Shown here: in pieces, positions 11,871 through 24,025 of the stretch
Position numbering within the stretch: the first letter of the stretch is position 1
Layout: every line of letters starts with the position of its first letter
NCBI RefSeq assembly: GCF_000213175.1
Contig: NW_009799099.1
Coordinates: 608,038 to 672,037, forward strand
DNA: 64,000 bases
Reading direction: 5' to 3'
Source: Neurospora tetrasperma FGSC 2508
Taxonomy: Eukaryota; Ascomycota; Sordariomycetes; Sordariales; Sordariaceae
The notes under the pieces: generated by a model
Database searches by the model: none
Told to the model about the DNA's origin: nothing
The model's input: only the letters and a program-made list of their open reading frames with translations
Translations under genes and position numbers: made by a program

Positions 11871-13128
11871 TTAAGCGCTGGGGCACTGGGACTGAACGTG
11901 GCCAGGCTGCTGGCACTTGTAGCAGATCTTCTCGCCGGAGCCGGAGTCCTTGGGGCAGTCACCTGTTGAAGTGTGGTCAGCTTTGTGCAGAATTGATGTA
12001 TACACATGGAGACTTACGGGAGAAGTGACCAGACTCGCCGCAGTTGTAGCACTTGGAGCCGTTGACGCAGTCGCGAGACATGTGGCCAATGCCACCGCAA
12101 GAGTAGCAGGTCTTCTGGGGACCACCGAAGCCACCGCCGTAGCCGGAGTTCTGGTAGCCGCCGCCGTAGGAAGCACCGCCCTTGGAGCAGTTGCGGGCAA
12201 TGTGGCCGACCTCACCGCACTTGTAGCACTCAGCGCCGGAGGACTGGCCGCCGCCGCCGGACTGGGAGCAGTCACGGCTGATGTGGCCGGTCTGGCCGCA
12301 ACGGTAGCAGGTACGGGCGTTGTCCTTGGGGCCCTCGGGGCAGTCACGGCCTGTACGATAATGTGAGCAGCTGGACAATCAGAAGTACACGTTTTCGAAG
12401 CGAGGACTTACTCATGTGACCCTCGTTGCCGCAGTTGTAGCACTTAGCAGCGCCCTTGTTGGGGCAGTCACGGGCCTATTGGTTTCCTGTCAGCATCATG
12501 ACCAAACACACAGCTTGTATACCTCTCCAATCTTTTCGCCGTCCGCCATTCTGGGTGTCTCTCTTTCTCTCTCTCTCGCCGAATGTTTCGCATACCTGGT
12601 GGGTAGTCTGGCCGCCTAATGTCTCTCATGTCAGATCTCTCCCCTCACTCTCATGATGATTGTTGTTGATATGGCAGTATGTGGATAATGGTTGATTCAG
12701 GTGCCTGTGAGGGCTAAACGGTTTAGAACTTGTTCGCCTTCTGGTACAACAGCTCTCGCTCAACCGACGAACAAATCTCGAACTCGTGAAGATGTTCTGC
12801 CCTGTCCAAGCACGGCAACCCATAGCGCAACAACATCAAAGCTGCGGCGGCAAGCCAGACTTGAGACCAAGGTCTGAGCCCGACGCCAGCGCGCAGCACG
12901 ATAATGCCAACTTTCCTTGAGTATAACCATGTGTGTGTAGCATCCTAAAATGCAGGATCGAAGTGTGAAAGGGATTGCAGGTGACGCAATGCTTTGTAGA
13001 AACCGAGCGCGGGTGACAGCTGTGTGCCACGCCGGCGAAGCAAACGAAAGCTAGGGCGCAGAGGTTGTAATGGCGAACTCACAAGTGAAGCAGGCACGAG
13101 TGCCCTGGGGAGCAGCGAAGGAGTCCAT
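11871..13128 (-). CDS. gis2: CCHC zinc-knuckle nucleic-acid-binding protein (Gis2/Byr3/CNBP type)
   Basis: Gis2/CNBP proteins bind single-stranded RNA and DNA and associate with mRNAs and translating ribosomes. Five exons give 184 residues: 13128-13083, 12615-12596, 12475-12412, 12350-12018 and 11962-11871. Exon 2 is only 20 nt. The protein is seven CX2CX4HX4C knuckles in a row, for example CFTCGQTTHQARDC, CYNCGNEGHMSRDC, CYRCGQTGHISRDC and a last CYKCQQPGHVQSQC, with a Gly/Ser/Tyr-rich spacer between knuckles 4 and 5. Seven knuckles and about 180 residues match the yeast and vertebrate family. The start MDSFAAPQGTRACFTC is the only ATG that leads into knuckle 1. Introns (467, 120, 61 and 55 nt) have good GT/AG ends and restore intact knuckles at every junction, which strongly supports the model. 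The gene is divergent from the sae2 homologue across 2.75 kb. Confidence 0.93.
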
Positions 13129-15878
13129 TTTGGTGTTGGTTTGGGGATGTGTATCGAAGATTCGAAGTTGGGTATTGAGAGTCTGTCGAGACGTTGTTGT
13201 TGATGGGTCAGTAAAGGGAGAGGTGTAGGTGGCAATTGAAGTTTCCAATGTCCGGGTGGGAATTTTGTCCTGGATTAGAGGGCTTGCTTTGACTTGCAAA
13301 AATGGGAAAAAAGTGGGGGAAAATCTTAGTGTGGGGTTTATCGCAGCACTTTATCGGGACCCGTACAGTTTAATCGGATAAACTGGGGGGCGATAGGTTG
13401 GTGCCTAGAACGGAAATGACTGAACCTGAGGGAATGGTAATGATCTTGTGTCGGGTGCTGCAAAGTGAGGAATAGCTGAGAGAGATCTTACCTGGAAAAA
13501 GTAGTAGTAGACGGAAGTCGAATGCTGTTGCTGTAGAGAAAAGGTGATGTTGCGGTAGGATAGAAGGCAGTAGGACGGGCAGGTAGGACAGATAAATAGC
13601 AATTGTCGGCTGAGTGGCTCAGAAGGCAGGCAAAACTCAACGAAAGTGAAGGGCACAGCGACGAGCTAGCAAAGCGGGTGGTCTGGGCTGTCAGGCTTGG
13701 TTCCTGTTTCCCCTCCTGGCTGTTGAAATTTTCTGGACATTTTGTGTGGGGAGGGGATCCCTGTCCTGCAGTCTGACCCTGTCGAGCCTGCCTACCTTGG
13801 CCGTCTTGTACGCAGTACCTCAGCCATTTCACCGGTTTTGGTAGCTTCGGCGTTGGGACGTGATCCGACTTGCAACTTTCATTCCCTTCCGGTTGGCCAT
13901 TCTGAACCGGCAACCACCACCGCCATATGCCAATTTTTGCTGCGTGGTTCTTCTGCCTCTTTGACAGAGCACGATGGATGGCGACGATGAAGTGAGCGAG
14001 AGTTGCGCCGAACATGTATAATTCTACTAGCACACGTCGATTTGTCTTCTGGCAGGCGTCCAAGTACGTGACCTTAACTTTACGAGGTCCAGTCTACCTA
14101 CCAGAATGGCATTGTTGTACCGAGAAGGCCATGCGATTCCATTCTGATGGGAGTGAAGGGAGGACCTGTTGCGAATTCCATCACGGCGCTATCTATCCCT
14201 TTTCAGTTGCAGACTCCGACTCACACCACATGTCGACAGCATCCTTCCTCCTACTTAACAAGGGGTAAACACCAAATGCGGGTGCTCGTACCACAAAGGT
14301 CAGGGGGAAGGTAACCTAATGTACGTACACTCTTCCTCGACCAGATAACCACAAATGTTGTGCTCGTCCTGTTATTAGGACATATGGTTGTCCCCCTCTT
14401 TCCCGTTCCGTGCCTCCACTGCTTCAAGGTTACAATCGACAAAATCATACATTGGCATCATGGCGGGAAAACTGCGGTGGTTTGAGAAATATGAAGATGG
14501 GGAAGCGAGCATGGAGCCCATAACGGTATGCTGTAAATGCCCCTGCGTGGTGCGTTCCAGCTCTCAATCCGGCATTCCTTTTCATCAATATCGTCGATAT
14601 GTGTGTCTCTCAAAAGATGGAGACCGGTGCTTGCTCGAGGCTGGGAACGAGGTTCAGAACGAAGTCAATGATTTCTTTCAGTAACAACGCAAGGAGCGCC
14701 CAATCGGCCGTGATACGTGTTTCTGGCTACCTGCAGCCAACACAACGGAGATCAGGGATGTCGGCGAGAGAATGCGATCTGAAAGAGCAGGTGTAGAAGA
14801 GGGGGCTTCACTTGAAATAATCTGTTGTATTCCGAGGGGACCTTAGCTTGGCCGATCTACGCCACGTGCGACGGTCGTCCTGTTTTGCAGATAGATCCAA
14901 ATACCATGCCCTATGGGCCGCATGGCCAGCTTAGATAGCAAAGAAGAAGAGATGAAATTCCAAATCCCTATCCAACTAGCTGTGATCTCACCCAGACGGG
15001 AGGAAATCACGGCGGAAAGCGTGAAGCCTTAACACCGTATAGCATCAGTTCGAAGAAGAGCAAAAGTACGTAGGAATGTCTAGATACTCGAAGCGGACCA
15101 GGTCAAACCCTGGGTGATCTTTCTCACTGGAAGTCAGATACCGGGCGTGAGGATTCTTCAGCTTCGTGAAGCCAACTTGCTGGCTTGAAGCGTAGTAGTA
15201 GATTGGATATAATCAGTCTACCTAGGTACTCCATTAAGTCAAGGGATCCAGGAGAAAGCTTGGGTGGCATCCAAACATCCAGACATGAAGATGATGCGAG
15301 CTACCATCCCCGCGTGGAGCAGAAACTCGGCGAAGTTGCTCCGTGTTCGTTCATTTGCCGCCATGGAACCACGAACAAACAGCATGTTAGACAACTGGAT
15401 GTCCAGAGATTTTGAGAGAAGTCGTGGTTTGCGTTCAGTTTCCTTCATTGTTAGTCAAAGTTGACAGCATCCAGACAGAAGCTAACCCAGAGTCTTTGTT
15501 GCCCGGTTTGGCCTTTTCTTGAAGATATTCTGAACTTGATGTCCGAAGCTCAAGACGGGTTGCGCTCCACAGCTGTCAGGGGCATACCCCACTACTCCGG
15601 GATTTAGGGTGGGTCTAGCATGAACCCACTGCACTGCAAGACACAGTTAGCCTGCACGTGACATGGCGCTTAGCTCGTTGCTGCCTGCCCAGTGTTTACC
15701 TTTTTGGTCTAGACCAAGAAGTACATCTTGCACAAGACTCGTGAGTCGTGACGTCGACTTTATTGAAATTATGCAACAACACCGTCGGGCCGTTGATTGT
15801 TGCTGATTTCTTTCAATGGAATTTCTGCTCTTCTTGAGTTAACTCGCACCGGTCAAACATCATACGCTATTGGCCAAA
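13129..15878. other. Long divergent intergenic region between gis2 and sae2
   Basis: 2.75 kb with promoter and leader sequences of both flanking genes. A 191-codon minus-strand frame at 13488-14063 begins with TTG rather than ATG and has no domain; an ATG frame at 14460-14684 (74 aa) is also unsupported. One TACCTAGGTA palindrome is at 15219. GACTCGTGAGTC and TGACGTC motifs near 15738-15756 resemble bZIP sites but are not distinctive. Confidence 0.45.
15219..15228. repeat. TACCTAGGTA palindrome, copy 3
   Basis: Exact palindrome about 650 bp upstream of the sae2 homologue. Confidence 0.6.
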
Positions 15879-17779
15879 ATGACAGTCTGGGACCAGAAAG
15901 GTCGTGCCGCAATTCTTGCCGCGGTTGAAGCCGCCTGTGATACGGTTGGAAAGGATCTCGACGCAGGTAGGATCTTTCAATCCATGTGCAATGGCTGAGA
16001 TTCCATTAGTTAATAATCGTCTTCACCCGCTCATTGACTAACTCTCTGCCAGAATTTCGTGAAAAGGATGCGTTATCTGCGGTCGAGAGGGAAGCGCTGA
16101 TGGCCAAAGTGGATCAACTAGAAAAGATGAACCAGGCGTTGATGAGAAATCTCGAGGAACTCATCAAGAAAGTCAACCCGGTATCGTCTTTGGCTGTCTC
16201 AAAGGGAACTACTAGCAGCGATCAAGAAACCCCAGCCTCATCAGACACTCTCTTGGAGGTGCCACAACAATCGACAGGTGCAACGTCACGTTCAATCCTT
16301 GCAGAAATCTCGCCTAACACGGTTACCGGGACAACACGCGCTACTGTCGAGGATGCTGGTGCGGAAACGCACAAGGACAAAGAATTGGCGGCCTTGAAGA
16401 AACACTGCAAATTGCTGCAAGCGAAATATGATGCGAAAAAGGACATCGCACGGCGGATCGTTGATCAGCGTAATCAATGGTTAAAGTATGCCGAACATTT
16501 AGAACGAAAGCTTGAGGAGCTTACCGGAACAAAACACCAAGAGGAGGGTAACCCACATCGTTTAGCGCTATCCGCTACAGTGCCAGATCAATTGCCCACT
16601 CTTCCAAGGGAAAATGATACAGCACACGAAGTGGCCATTAAGGAAGAGCCATCTTCAGATGGGCCTGTGGTCATCTCCGAGAAGCGTGTCCGGAAGAGGA
16701 GGAATAGCGACACCAGTGGTGAAGCAAGGCCTAATCCTCGCAGAACTAAGAGAGAGAGCTCGGATCCTGTCATCACAAGCGTGGTGCCTGCCTTCATACC
16801 ACAAGAGAGTATCGACCTCAATGAGACAACATATGTCATGCCTACACCCAAGAAGCGTAGACACCGGGACCCACCTCGACCACCAGCCAACGATGCCGCA
16901 GAAGAACCGACAACTGGCCAGCCAGCTTTTGCACCAAGCAAAGGCAGAGCCAATGCCACTTCCGGCACCCCCAAACCAGTGGCACGGTCAAAGTCCAGAC
17001 TCGGCCATGCCATAGCTGAAGTCGCAGAAGACAGCTCCGAGCCTCCTGATCTCGAAAAGGAACAAGGCAAAGATGGACCGTCTGACTCGGCCACGCCAAA
17101 GCCTGGAAGATTACAAAGCCTTCTGAATACCAACACACCGCTACAGCGGGAGCAGCCTCTACAAACGCCGGTTAAGGTTCCGGCGGTCGGAGTAGGCAGC
17201 CACAGCGCTCCAAACTTGCGGCGTGCTCGAGAGATGGCCAAGTCGACTCCGCTCCGAGAACGGGCGGTTTCTGAATTGAGACTGGAAGACTTTAAGGTCA
17301 ATCCAAAAGCGAACAACGGCTACACTTATGCTTTTGACGAAGTAGTACGTGGGAGGGCAGAACGTGCTAAGCTTGAGGGTTGCACCGATCCCAACTGCTG
17401 TGGCAGGACTGCCCGTATCTTGGCAGAGAGCGAGCTCAATTCAGGTGGCTCAGCTCATCTTCTGAAATCAGAAAACATTGCGTTGATGGAAGACTACCTG
17501 GGGCCAGAGTGCTACCGGCTGGGTACTATGACGATGGATGAGAAGAGGGAGGTCTGGTTGAAGGCCAAGACGATAGCTGTGGCCAACAGTTTCGGGAAGC
17601 ACAGGCACCAGTTCGAACGAAGGCGTTCACCTCCGGGTTATTGGGACCCAGACTTTCCCGGCACACAAGAAGATCAGGAACGGAGAGAAGAGGCAAACAG
17701 GCGGGAGAGAGAGACGATAGAGAAGAGATGGCGCGAGGCCATGCGAGGCAACGGGAAGTGGCTCTTTAGGGATGAGTAA
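15879..17779 (+). CDS. sae2: Sae2/CtIP/Ctp1-type DNA-end resection factor
   Basis: Sae2/CtIP activates the Mre11-Rad50-Nbs1/Xrs2 nuclease to trim protein-blocked or hairpin DNA ends at the start of homologous recombination. Exon 1 (15879-15966) and exon 2 (16053-17779), joined across an 86-nt intron so that G|AA makes Glu30, encode 604 residues. An N-terminal coiled coil (about 30-60, VDQLEKMNQALMRNLEELIK) would serve oligomerisation. A long disordered Ser/Pro/Lys-rich centre follows. The C-terminal family domain (about 450-600) has DFKVNPKANNGYTYAFDEVV, a Cys cluster CTDPNCCG, and the hallmark GKHRHQFERR (His546, Arg547, His548) followed by SPPGYWDPDFPGTQE. The C-terminal domain alone makes the family assignment strong. 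The start is the first ATG, preceded by CCAAA. Confidence 0.93.
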
Positions 17780-18471
17780 AGGGTAACCTGACGCAGCCAT
17801 TAAGACGTGGATGTTCATGAACAAGTATAAATCAGTACATGTCATTGATAAGAAATATTATAAGAAGTATGAAGTGCAAAGCCCCAACCATCAGGAGACA
17901 TGAACTGACGCCGAGACTTGATTACTTGTCATCTGTACATGTATGCCTTCTTGAGAAGCCAGAAATGGCATGTATCAGCGGACTGAAGAGACATTACCCA
18001 GTCAATCACCTTTAGTTCACCGCTAAATATTTCAACACAACTTTTGCAAAGTATTCGTTCTGTTTGATTTTTCAATGCCTCCGAATACTGCGAGTCAACA
18101 TCAAGAGCGTCAAACACTCGATCGCTGCTTGGATCACATATGGGATATGGTCCGAGCGTTTTTGGCTCCACTAGTATCGTGCTGTTTCGCCTGCCCACAG
18201 AACTTCCAACTGTCCCTCCGCGGGGTTCACGACGCTTCTTCTGTTGGTGGGATGTGCTCCGCTACAGTACAGGAACGAGTTACCAAGTAAAGATGGAAAA
18301 AGGACAAGTTTGAGCAACAAGAGAAAGCTTTACTTCAACCAGAGGGAATTTAATCAAGCGCACATCTTCGACTCCTTCCTACGTTGACCAGAAGGCAGAG
18401 AGAGACTCATCCTGACACCGTCAAGGGAGAGGCTGCCGTTTGCTTGCCGCCACTCACTACAGGCATCATCA

Positions 18472-18497
18472 CCGCCGCCGCCGCCGCCGCCGCCGCC
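18472..18497. repeat. (CCG)n microsatellite
   Basis: 26 nt of uninterrupted CCG repeats, roughly 1 kb upstream of the ubp3 start codon. Confidence 0.9.
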
Positions 18498-18837
18498 TTC
18501 CCTCTGCCAGCCAACTCCACGTCCAAGTGCCTGACTGCCACTCACAGCGGGCCAGGTCCCAGGGAGACTGAGGCCCGGCCCACGTTCTGTCACACTGTTT
18601 CTGACTTTTTGTTCAACCTTGGTTGTCTCTCAACTTCCATTTTGTGAATCTTGTGTAGGCCGAATCATCGCCGCCGTTGATTATTCTATTTTGTTTTATT
18701 TTGTGCTGGTCAAACTGGAAGTCTTCCGTCCCCATCCAGGACGTGTGACGCACCGTCCTTCACCCAAATTCTTCAGGAACCGCAGAACAGACACCCCTCC
18801 CAGGTCCCTGCTTGCTGCGTCCCGTTGCAGGGCTAGC

Positions 18838-18847
18838 TACCTAGGTA
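18838..18847. repeat. TACCTAGGTA palindrome, copy 4
   Basis: Exact palindrome about 690 bp upstream of the ubp3 start codon. Confidence 0.6.
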
Positions 18848-19528
18848 CTTAACTAGAGGTATCTACCGGGCGGGCTACTTTGTACCTTGCCCCTGCCGAC
18901 CTAACGCCCGCCTGCCAATTATTTACCTACCTTCTCGCTGGATGTCCCCATCGACTCCTGCCACTACAACACACCACAACCAGAACCCATCCACACCCAC
19001 CCACACCACCTCACACCTGAGAGGCTGGGCTACTACTACCTTGTTTGCCTTGCCTTGCCTAACCTTCCCCTCCAAAAAACATATCTTGTACCGGCCGGGA
19101 CCTCGTCAACGCCGCGCCGTCACCAACCAGATCCTCGACACCTCCCGTCGGTTTGCAGCGTGTGCAAGCAGGACTGGACATAGCAGGCGGCACCTTTGAC
19201 GACGCCTCGTTTTGCCAGCAAAGAAGTGGACGCCCGCAGAGGACCAAAATCCTCAAGGCGCCTCCTCGAGTCCCACACCCAACCCCCCGGGACCCCGATA
19301 TTCGCAGCCCCGAGTCACAGTCGGTTCCAGCCCAGCTTTCGGCGTCATCCGAATCCGGCCACCACGACCGGCGGCAACCCAAGCTCTCTCCTCCCCCCCC
19401 GCAACCCCGCGTCCGAAGCTGATTCGGCCTCTCCCAACCCGCCTCATTGGGCGCCAGCACATTCCGACTCGCTGCGGTGGCCTCACGCCGGTGAGCAGCT
19501 ACCGCGCCGCCACATCTCCCAAGCCGGC

Positions 19529-22500
19529 ATGATGAACAGCACCGGGCATCTGCCGGCTGGGCAGCCAATGCAGGGTAATGCCGATATGGGAATCCCCAGG
19601 ATGAATGGAGGCCCCGGTGGCCAGGGCCATCTCGGTCAGGGCCACGGTCCCCGTCGCGGACGGCCTCACCACAACCACTACAATCCTGGTGCTCACCACC
19701 ACCACCACCATGGGCAGTATCACCAGCCTCATGTCGCGCACCAACCCATGTATGCCGCCAACTACATGCCACAGCCTTACGGTGTTCCCCCTGGCTACTA
19801 TGCCCCCCCTGCCTACCAGAACGCCGCCACCATGAACCCCTACGGTATGCCGCAATACGCACCGCCAGCCGCCACCTACGCTCGATCGCCCCCGGCCATG
19901 CAGCACTACATGCCCATGGTAGCTCAGAATCCCTACGCTCGACCGGCTCCTCCCCAGTCTCCCATCGTCTCGACCCCGTACCAGGCTCCCCCCATGCCTC
20001 CGCCAGCGCTCGTACCGGTTCCTGCTCCCCACACTCCCTCGTCGACACACTCTCACGTCGTCCCGACTCCTATGACTCCGCCGGCTCAGCAGATGCCACC
20101 GATCGTCCCTCCCCAGGCACAGATTCAGTCGCAGCCTCAAGTTCAGGTTCAGCCTGAGCCCGAGCCCGAGATTCAGCAAAAGGTGGTGGTGGAGGAGCCG
20201 GTGGCTGAGGAGGCCAAACAGCCCGCGCAGGCTGAGGCCGTATACTCGCACTTCGCTTCGCCGCAAAAGTCTGACAAACCGCCGTTCTCTCTCCCTTGGT
20301 TTTCGCATCCTGATACTCCGTTCCCGGCTCGTACAAAGCTTAGGAGACGCCGGCAAGCTCCTTCTGCTGCCTCGGAAAGTGTCAGCCTTCCTACTGCTCC
20401 TGGCCAACAACATGAAGCTGCTCCAGTAGAAAGTGCTCCCACGGAAAATGTCCAGGAAGATGCGGCTGTCTCTACGCCCAAGGGCACGCCTAAGCTTGAG
20501 ATTCTTCCTCCCCGGTCTGAAACTCCTTCGACTCAAGAGCTTCCTTCTGTGGACACCCCGTCGACTTCGCCGACTGGCTCCATCCCATCTCAGCAGCTCC
20601 AGGTTTCCGAGTCCATCACGGCCTCTCCGGCTCAGCCCGCGAAGCAAGCTACTCGTGTCCCCGTTCCCGCTGTCCCTGCCGTCCCTGTGGTGCCTGTTTT
20701 GCCGAAGCCTGCTCCCAAGGACAAGCCCGCTACTAGCGAGGAGAAGCCGTCTACTGAGACCAAGCCTGCTGGTTCTACCCCTGCTGCTGAGGAAACTTCC
20801 GAAACTACTGCCAAGGATTCAACTGCTTCGGCGCCCGAGTCTTCGGCTCCGGCTGCGCAAGCTGCTCCCGCGCCCGCACCTGTTAAGCCTAAGTCTTGGG
20901 CCAACTTGTTCACCAAGCCTGCCGCTCCTGTCAACGCCGCTGCCGTTGCTGTCGCTGCTGCCTCTGCTTCCCAGACCACTGTCAACGGCAACACCGTCGC
21001 GGATGCTTCAGGAGCCGCTACTGGGGTTGCCACTGGCTTTGCTCAGTCTAAGGCGACCTCCATGGCCGAGGCCATTCAGTCCTACCGGGTCGGGACCGCT
21101 GAGAAGATTGTTTTCTTGGAGCCCCGCGGCCTTGTTAACACTGGTAACATGTGCTATATGAACTCTGTAAGTGGCTCCAACCCTGTGGGCTTGAAACGTG
21201 CAATACTAATACTTTCACCAGATTCTTCAAGTTTTGGTTAACTGCATTCCTTTCTATGACTTCTTGGATCAAGTCAGCAAGAAGGCTGTCCACAGCTTCA
21301 ACAGCGAGACTCCTCTCCTCGATGCCATGATCATGTTCATGCGCGAGTTCAAGGTAATCGATTCTGCTGTATCTATTGACCAGCTCAAGAGGCGCCTCAA
21401 GAGCGAGGAACTCGAGCAGTACGGTGAAGCCTTCACTCCCGAGTTTGTCTATGACGCTATCAGAAAGCTCCCTCGTTTCGCAAGCATGCGCCGTGGTCAT
21501 CAACAAGATGCCGAGGAGTTCCTCGGTTTCCTCCTTGAAGGTCTCCACGATGAGTGCACTCATGTCATGAGTACTCTCCCGGTTTCGACTACTTCAACTG
21601 CGCCCAACTCGTCCTTGCCCTCGCCTACGGCGTCCAACACTGGTGATGACTGGCTTGAGGTTGGACCCCGTCAAAAGGCTGCAATTACTCGTACTTCTGG
21701 TTATTCCTCTTCGATCTCTCCCATTACTAGGATCTTCGGTGGTCAACTCCGCTCTGAACTCCGCATTCCTGGCCTCAAAAGCTCCGTTACCCTAGAGCCC
21801 TATCAGCCCCTTCAGCTCGATATTGGTGCTCCCGAGGTTCGTAACATTGTTGATGCTTTGAGGGGTCTTACTCGCCCAGAGACGATTCACGGAGATTTCA
21901 ATTCGCCCCATGGCAAGGACGCAAAGGCTACCAAGCAGGTGTTTATCGAGTCTCTGCCTCCCGTCCTCATTTTGCACCTAAAACGCTTCCAGTTCGATGC
22001 TGAAGGCCATGGTACCATCAAGATTTGGAAGAAGGTCGGATATCCCTTGGAGCTCGAAATCCCCCGCGAGGTTGTCTCTCGGCAGAAGCGCAACACTACT
22101 CATGCTGAGAATGCCGATCTTCTCAAGTATCGTCTCATCACGGTTGTCTATCATCACGGAAAGAATGCCAGCGGCGGACATTATACAGTTGATGTTCGTC
22201 GCCAGGACGGCCGTGAATGGGTTCGCATTGATGATACTGTCATTCGCCGTGTGCGCCCTGAGGACGTCGCTGAGGCTGGCGCAGAGGAGAAGCCCTCCAA
22301 GGGCGCCGTTGGTGACCGCAGGGAGAACGGCAGCTCGGCAGCAGCTAGCAACCGGTTCGGCGCCATGAACGATGATGATACTGGTGATGACGAGGGCTGG
22401 AAGCAGGCTACTGCGAGCGGCAAGAAGTGGAGCAGCGTCGTCAACGGGGCCGGTCTTGCTGCTCCTAGCGGCAGTGGCAGCTTGAAGGCTGCCGCCAAGC

Positions 22501-22562
22501 AACATAATGATAGCTTCAAGGACAACAAGGTCGCTTACCTGTTGTTCTACCAGCGTATCTGA
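19529..22562 (+). CDS. ubp3: Ubiquitin-specific protease, Ubp3/USP10 type
   Basis: Cysteine protease that removes ubiquitin from proteins; yeast Ubp3 acts with Bre5 in COPII trafficking, ribophagy and transcription. Exon 1 (19529-21166) and exon 2 (21222-22562) meet in phase 0 and give 991 residues. The first half is disordered: Gly/His-rich with a His run, then Pro/Tyr/Met-rich, then Ser/Thr/Ala/Pro-rich. The USP domain starts near residue 530 with the Cys box RGLVNTGNMCYMNS (Cys542); the intron falls directly after it, then ILQVLVNC. GHQQDAEEFLGFLLEGLHDE and the His box NASGGHYTVDV (His866) with WVRIDDTVIRRV complete the triad region, and the protein ends LLFYQRI as usual. The order of a long disordered N-terminus and a C-terminal USP domain matches Ubp3/USP10. 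The chosen start is the first in-frame ATG (two adjacent ATGs). Confidence 0.92.
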
Positions 22563-24025
22563 GGGGTTTTACGGAATAGAGTTTGTGGAGGGGTTGCGTA
22601 GCCATATTTGAATCGGCTCAGCGATCTCTCCAACCATGTGGCGCTTTGGGAGATACCAACATCTCGGCGTACAAAAGCAAATGGGAACGGACGCGTTATG
22701 AAGATGACGATGTTCAAGAAACGTTACAACTACAGCGAAAACTAAGAGAGAAGAGCGACGGTGGCACGACAGGCCACATTTGAGTCGGCGTATGGGCGCC
22801 GATGCTTCAAGGACATTGCTTCAACGGTTAGGCAGGGTTGAACATTGCCTGGAGCCAAGGGCATTCGGGACATGAACCTGGATCCCTGTCCACCATCTTC
22901 ATGACTGCCAGTCATGAGGATACAACCGCCTGAGACAGCTGGGTGGGCGGTACAAGAAAGCAGACCGGGTACACTCTGGGCCGTCTTGACGAGGTGATGA
23001 GTTAAGATGAGACGAAGCTTTTCTCATACTATCATATCATCCAGCACTGCCTGTCGACCACTTCAATTTGACTGACTGCACCATTAAATCATAAATTCAT
23101 TAACCCTCTATGCACCATACCTCACCGATATCTGGAACTCTCACATATGCTAGATAAGATGTGGAGACATGAGGCTTCTCTTCTATATAATAGCGAATGA
23201 ATACCAACAAACATCTAGCGGTTACCACAGTGGCTTGGAAGATGATTTTGGAAGAAAGAGTGATAGCATAACTCAAAGCTTGAAAGGGGAAACATGATCA
23301 CAGCTACGGGAGATCTGGGGAAAGTTCAGGGCATTTTGTTAAGGAGGGTAAAGGGATGAGATGATGGATGGTTTGATGGAATGAGGAGGACAGAATCTTG
23401 GTCTTGGTCTTGGCTGGGGTAAAGTTGGTGGGCTGAGAGGTGAATGGATGATACCTACTTAGACAACATAAAACAAAACTTGAAAAGGAGAGACGGCAGT
23501 CCAAAAATGAGGAATCGAGGAGAATAAATTAAAAGGGGCTATGTGTATGAAAAATGAATCTCAAGATGGTGTGTGAACTACGTTAGACAAGTAGAAGTTA
23601 TATATCACTTGACCACTTTGAGCTGGTCGCTCTACATCGTTTTGGGCATTTGTGGGTTTTGGAGGTTGTGGTGATGAGATGCGCGACAAAGGTCGATGTG
23701 GACTCGTTGGATAAGTAGTAAATATACATATGTATCTTACAAATTTCATCTCGAAAAGGCATGGTTTCCGTACATACGAAGTGCCAGGAGGTACCTATCT
23801 CTAGTGAGAATGACAGGACCGTGTCTGGACTGAACCAAGGAACTTATTGATGGCCCTAACAACGGTCTAACACGTTCTTTGCAGTGATCATGAATGTACA
23901 CACACCGACTACATCAGTAGAGTGTCCAGGACTTCACACATAAATCATGAAAATAGCCAGAGATTCTTGTTCATTTCATCATCCAAACTCATATACCCAA
24001 CACCCCATGTAAATCATCAACATTA
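22563..24025. other. Convergent 3' region between ubp3 and the HAD hydrolase gene
   Basis: 1.46 kb with no supported gene; 3' flanks of two converging genes. It contains the short perfect hairpin at 22899-22917. Minus-strand frames at 23304-23749 are short and low complexity. Confidence 0.5.
22899..22917. repeat. Short perfect inverted repeat in ubp3 3' flank
   Basis: TCATGACTG and CAGTCATGA form 9-bp arms around a single C, about 340 bp past the ubp3 stop codon. It could be a protein-binding palindrome or fold in RNA; function unknown. Confidence 0.6.

Larger units (their letters stand above)
17780..19528. other. Intergenic region and leader upstream of ubp3
   Basis: 1.75 kb between the sae2 homologue and ubp3, in tandem orientation. 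It contains a (CCG)n microsatellite at 18472 and a TACCTAGGTA palindrome at 18838. The ubp3 frame remains open upstream of its first ATG to 19196, but that segment begins at TTG and is probably untranslated leader. Confidence 0.5.

Noticed and set aside
13488-14063. 191-codon minus-strand frame upstream of gis2
   Set aside because: TTG start, no domain, and located where the gis2 leader and promoter are expected.
14460-14684. 74-residue ATG frame with a CCKCPC cluster
   Set aside because: Too short, no homologue recognised, and no supporting splice or promoter signals.
19196-19528. N-terminal extension of ubp3 by 111 residues
   Set aside because: The open frame starts with TTG, has no ATG, and is Pro/Ser/Arg-rich leader-like sequence; the first in-frame ATG is at 19529.
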